Positions 21,353-22,459 of a stretch of DNA of 22,459 nucleotides are shown in pieces (positions within the stretch are counted from its first letter, which is position 1; every line of letters starts with the position of its first letter). Position numbers and translations under genes: made by a program. The DNA is from JAVJPJ01 sp040217295 (GTDB lineage: Bacteria; Pseudomonadota; Alphaproteobacteria; Rhodobacterales; Rhodobacteraceae), in contig CAYWTM010000047.1 in NCBI GenBank assembly GCA_964460185.1, positions 1 through 22,459 on the forward strand, written 5' to 3'. The notes beneath the pieces are model-generated. The model was not told the origin of the DNA, did not search any database, and was given only the letters and a program-made list of their open reading frames with translations.

Positions 21353-22459
21353 CTATCCCAGCTCCGATATCTTGCGCGTGCCCGTGATGGACAGGCCATA
21401 AGCCTCAAGCCCCACCACCTTGGGCTTGGGCGAATTGGACAACAGGATCATGTCGCTGATCGCGAGCGATGACAGGATCTGCGCGCCCAGCCCGTATTGA
21501 CGCAGCGTCTGCGGGCTGACCTCGTCGCCCACGGCCAGCTTCATGGTCAGATCGCGCAGCAGCACCAGCACGCCGCGTCCCTCGGCGGCGATCAGGCGCA
21601 TCGCATCGCCGAACTCCCCCGCGCGACCGGCGGGGCCAGCGCCCACCACGTCCAGCAGCGGGTCCATCGCATGCATCCTGACCAGCACCGGCTCGGGTGT
21701 CGTGATATCGCCCTTGATCAGCACGATATGCTCGGCGCCTTGCGTCTCGTCGGTATAGATCCGCAAGGTCCATTCGCCGCCGAACTCGCTTTCGATCACC
21801 CGCTCCTCGCGCACCTTCACAAGATTGTCGTGGCGGCGGCGATAGGAAATCAGGTCGCTGATGGTGCCGATCTTGAGGTTGTGAAGCTGCGCGAAGGCGA
21901 TCAGGTCCGGCAGGCGGGCCATCGATCCGTCCTCTTTCATGATCTCGCAGATCACCCCCGACGGGTTCAGCCCCGCAAGCCGGGAAATATCCACCGCCGC
22001 CTCGGTATGGCCTGCGCGAACCAGAACGCCGCCGTCGCGCGCGCGCAGGGGAAACACGTGGCCCGGCGTGGCGATATCGGCGGCCGTCTTTCCGGCATCG
22101 ATCGCCACGGCGACCGTGCGCGCGCGGTCATGGGCGGAGATCCCGGTGCTCACGCCTTCGCGGGCCTCGATGGAAACCGTGAACGCCGTCTCATGGCGCG
22201 AGGAATTGTACGACGACATCAGCGGCAGGCCCAGCGCATCGACCCGGTCGCCCGGCAGGCTCAGGCAGATCAGGCCGCGTCCATGCATGGCCATGAAGTT
22301 GATCGCCTCGGGCGTCGCCATCTGCGCGGGGATCACAAGATCGCCCTCGTTCTCCCGGTCTTCGTGGTCCACCAGGATGAACATGCGCCCGTTGCGGGCA
22401 TCCTCGATGATCTCCTCGGGCGGGGAAATCGCATCACCCCATTCCCGTTCCACGGGACC
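21353..22459 (-). CDS. ribB: 3,4-dihydroxy-2-butanone-4-phosphate synthase with a degenerate GTP cyclohydrolase II-like domain (5' end outside window)
   Basis: The N-terminal domain (to about residue 205 of the visible part) makes the four-carbon riboflavin precursor from ribulose 5-phosphate. It shows ILVDHEDRENEGDLVIPA (acidic loop), SRHETAFTVSI, GHVFPLRARDGGVLVRAGHT and EAAVDISRLAGL, all intact. The C-terminal part aligns with RibA by LRQYGLGAQILSSLAISD and KVVGLEAYGLSITGTRKI, but the zinc motif HSECLTGD is replaced by RMHAMDPLLDVVG and the CDCG cysteines are gone. It should therefore lack GTP cyclohydrolase activity, as in RibBX proteins. The frame stays open to the window edge; a GTG at 22453 is possible, but the true start is probably outside. 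Confidence 0.93.
   Translation of the reverse strand, partial: GPVEREWGDAISPPEEIIEDARNGRMFILVDHEDRENEGDLVIPAQMATPEAINFMAMHGRGLICLSLPGDRVDALGLPLMSSYNSSRHETAFTVSIEAREGVSTGISAHDRARTVAVAIDAGKTAADIATPGHVFPLRARDGGVLVRAGHTEAAVDISRLAGLNPSGVICEIMKEDGSMARLPDLIAFAQLHNLKIGTISDLISYRRRHDNLVKVREERVIESEFGGEWTLRIYTDETQGAEHIVLIKGDITTPEPVLVRMHAMDPLLDVVGAGPAGRAGEFGDAMRLIAAEGRGVLVLLRDLTMKLAVGDEVSPQTLRQYGLGAQILSSLAISDMILLSNSPKPKVVGLEAYGLSITGTRKISELG

Noticed and set aside
1..22459. CRISPR arrays, phage, transposons, toxin-antitoxin pairs
   Set aside because: I see no regularly spaced repeats, transposase or integrase motifs, and no paired small toxin-like genes.

Overview
The window looks like about 22.5 kb of a GC-rich alphaproteobacterial chromosome, most likely Rhodobacterales (Roseobacter/Rhodobacter relatives). 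Supporting signs are the RpoH-type sigma factor, a ribB-ribH-nusB cluster, short lineage-typical families (DUF4389, DUF6324, DUF6476), MmcB behind a GTTC-N7-GTTC-type SOS box, and a tRNA-His that lacks the usual extra 5' G. It is a draft assembly: 100 Ns lie at 19321-19420. Most of it is ordinary core chromosome, with no phage, insertion sequence, CRISPR array or toxin-antitoxin module that I can see.

Layout. 1-989 is the N-terminal third of carB (minus strand), divergent from an EmrE-like drug exporter (1097-1423). 1455-2681 is a cyclopropane fatty acid synthase. 2844-5017 holds a small lipoprotein behind an SLC13-type transporter. 5131-7454 is a minus-strand run of a DMT exporter, a YmdB-like phosphodiesterase and 5-formyl-THF cyclo-ligase. 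From 7554 to 13618 the plus strand carries a VOC-fold protein and a GNAT enzyme (4-nt overlap), a TerB/J-domain protein and an EEP-fold hydrolase (4-nt gap), a secreted acidic protein, oligoendopeptidase F, and a GNAT enzyme with a fused membrane tail (4-nt overlap with pepF).

13635-17502 is a minus-strand block: rluD, rpoH, a Gfo/Idh/MocA oxidoreductase, a DUF4389 membrane protein and a two-cluster CDGSH protein. The start codons of rluD and a plus-strand DUF6476 gene overlap by two bases. tRNA-His (17828-17904) follows, then a frameshifted, truncated GNAT remnant, DUF6324, an unexplained palindrome-bearing gap of about 260 bp, the SOS-type gene mmcB, the assembly gap, a probable structured non-coding RNA (about 19576-19740) with a strong terminator, a small membrane protein, and nusB-ribH-ribB running off the right edge. 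The ribB protein carries a GTP-cyclohydrolase-II-like domain without the zinc-binding cysteines, so it is probably a RibBX-type protein.

Points most worth a second look: the unannotated structured RNA at 19576-19740; the two copies of an intergenic hairpin-plus-conserved-tail repeat (10870-10974 and 18456-18523); the LexA-like box at mmcB; the RibBX-like domain loss; the GNAT-membrane fusion; and the 17-bp palindrome at 18729-18745. All assignments come from reading the sequence and recalled family features; no search or folding program was run.
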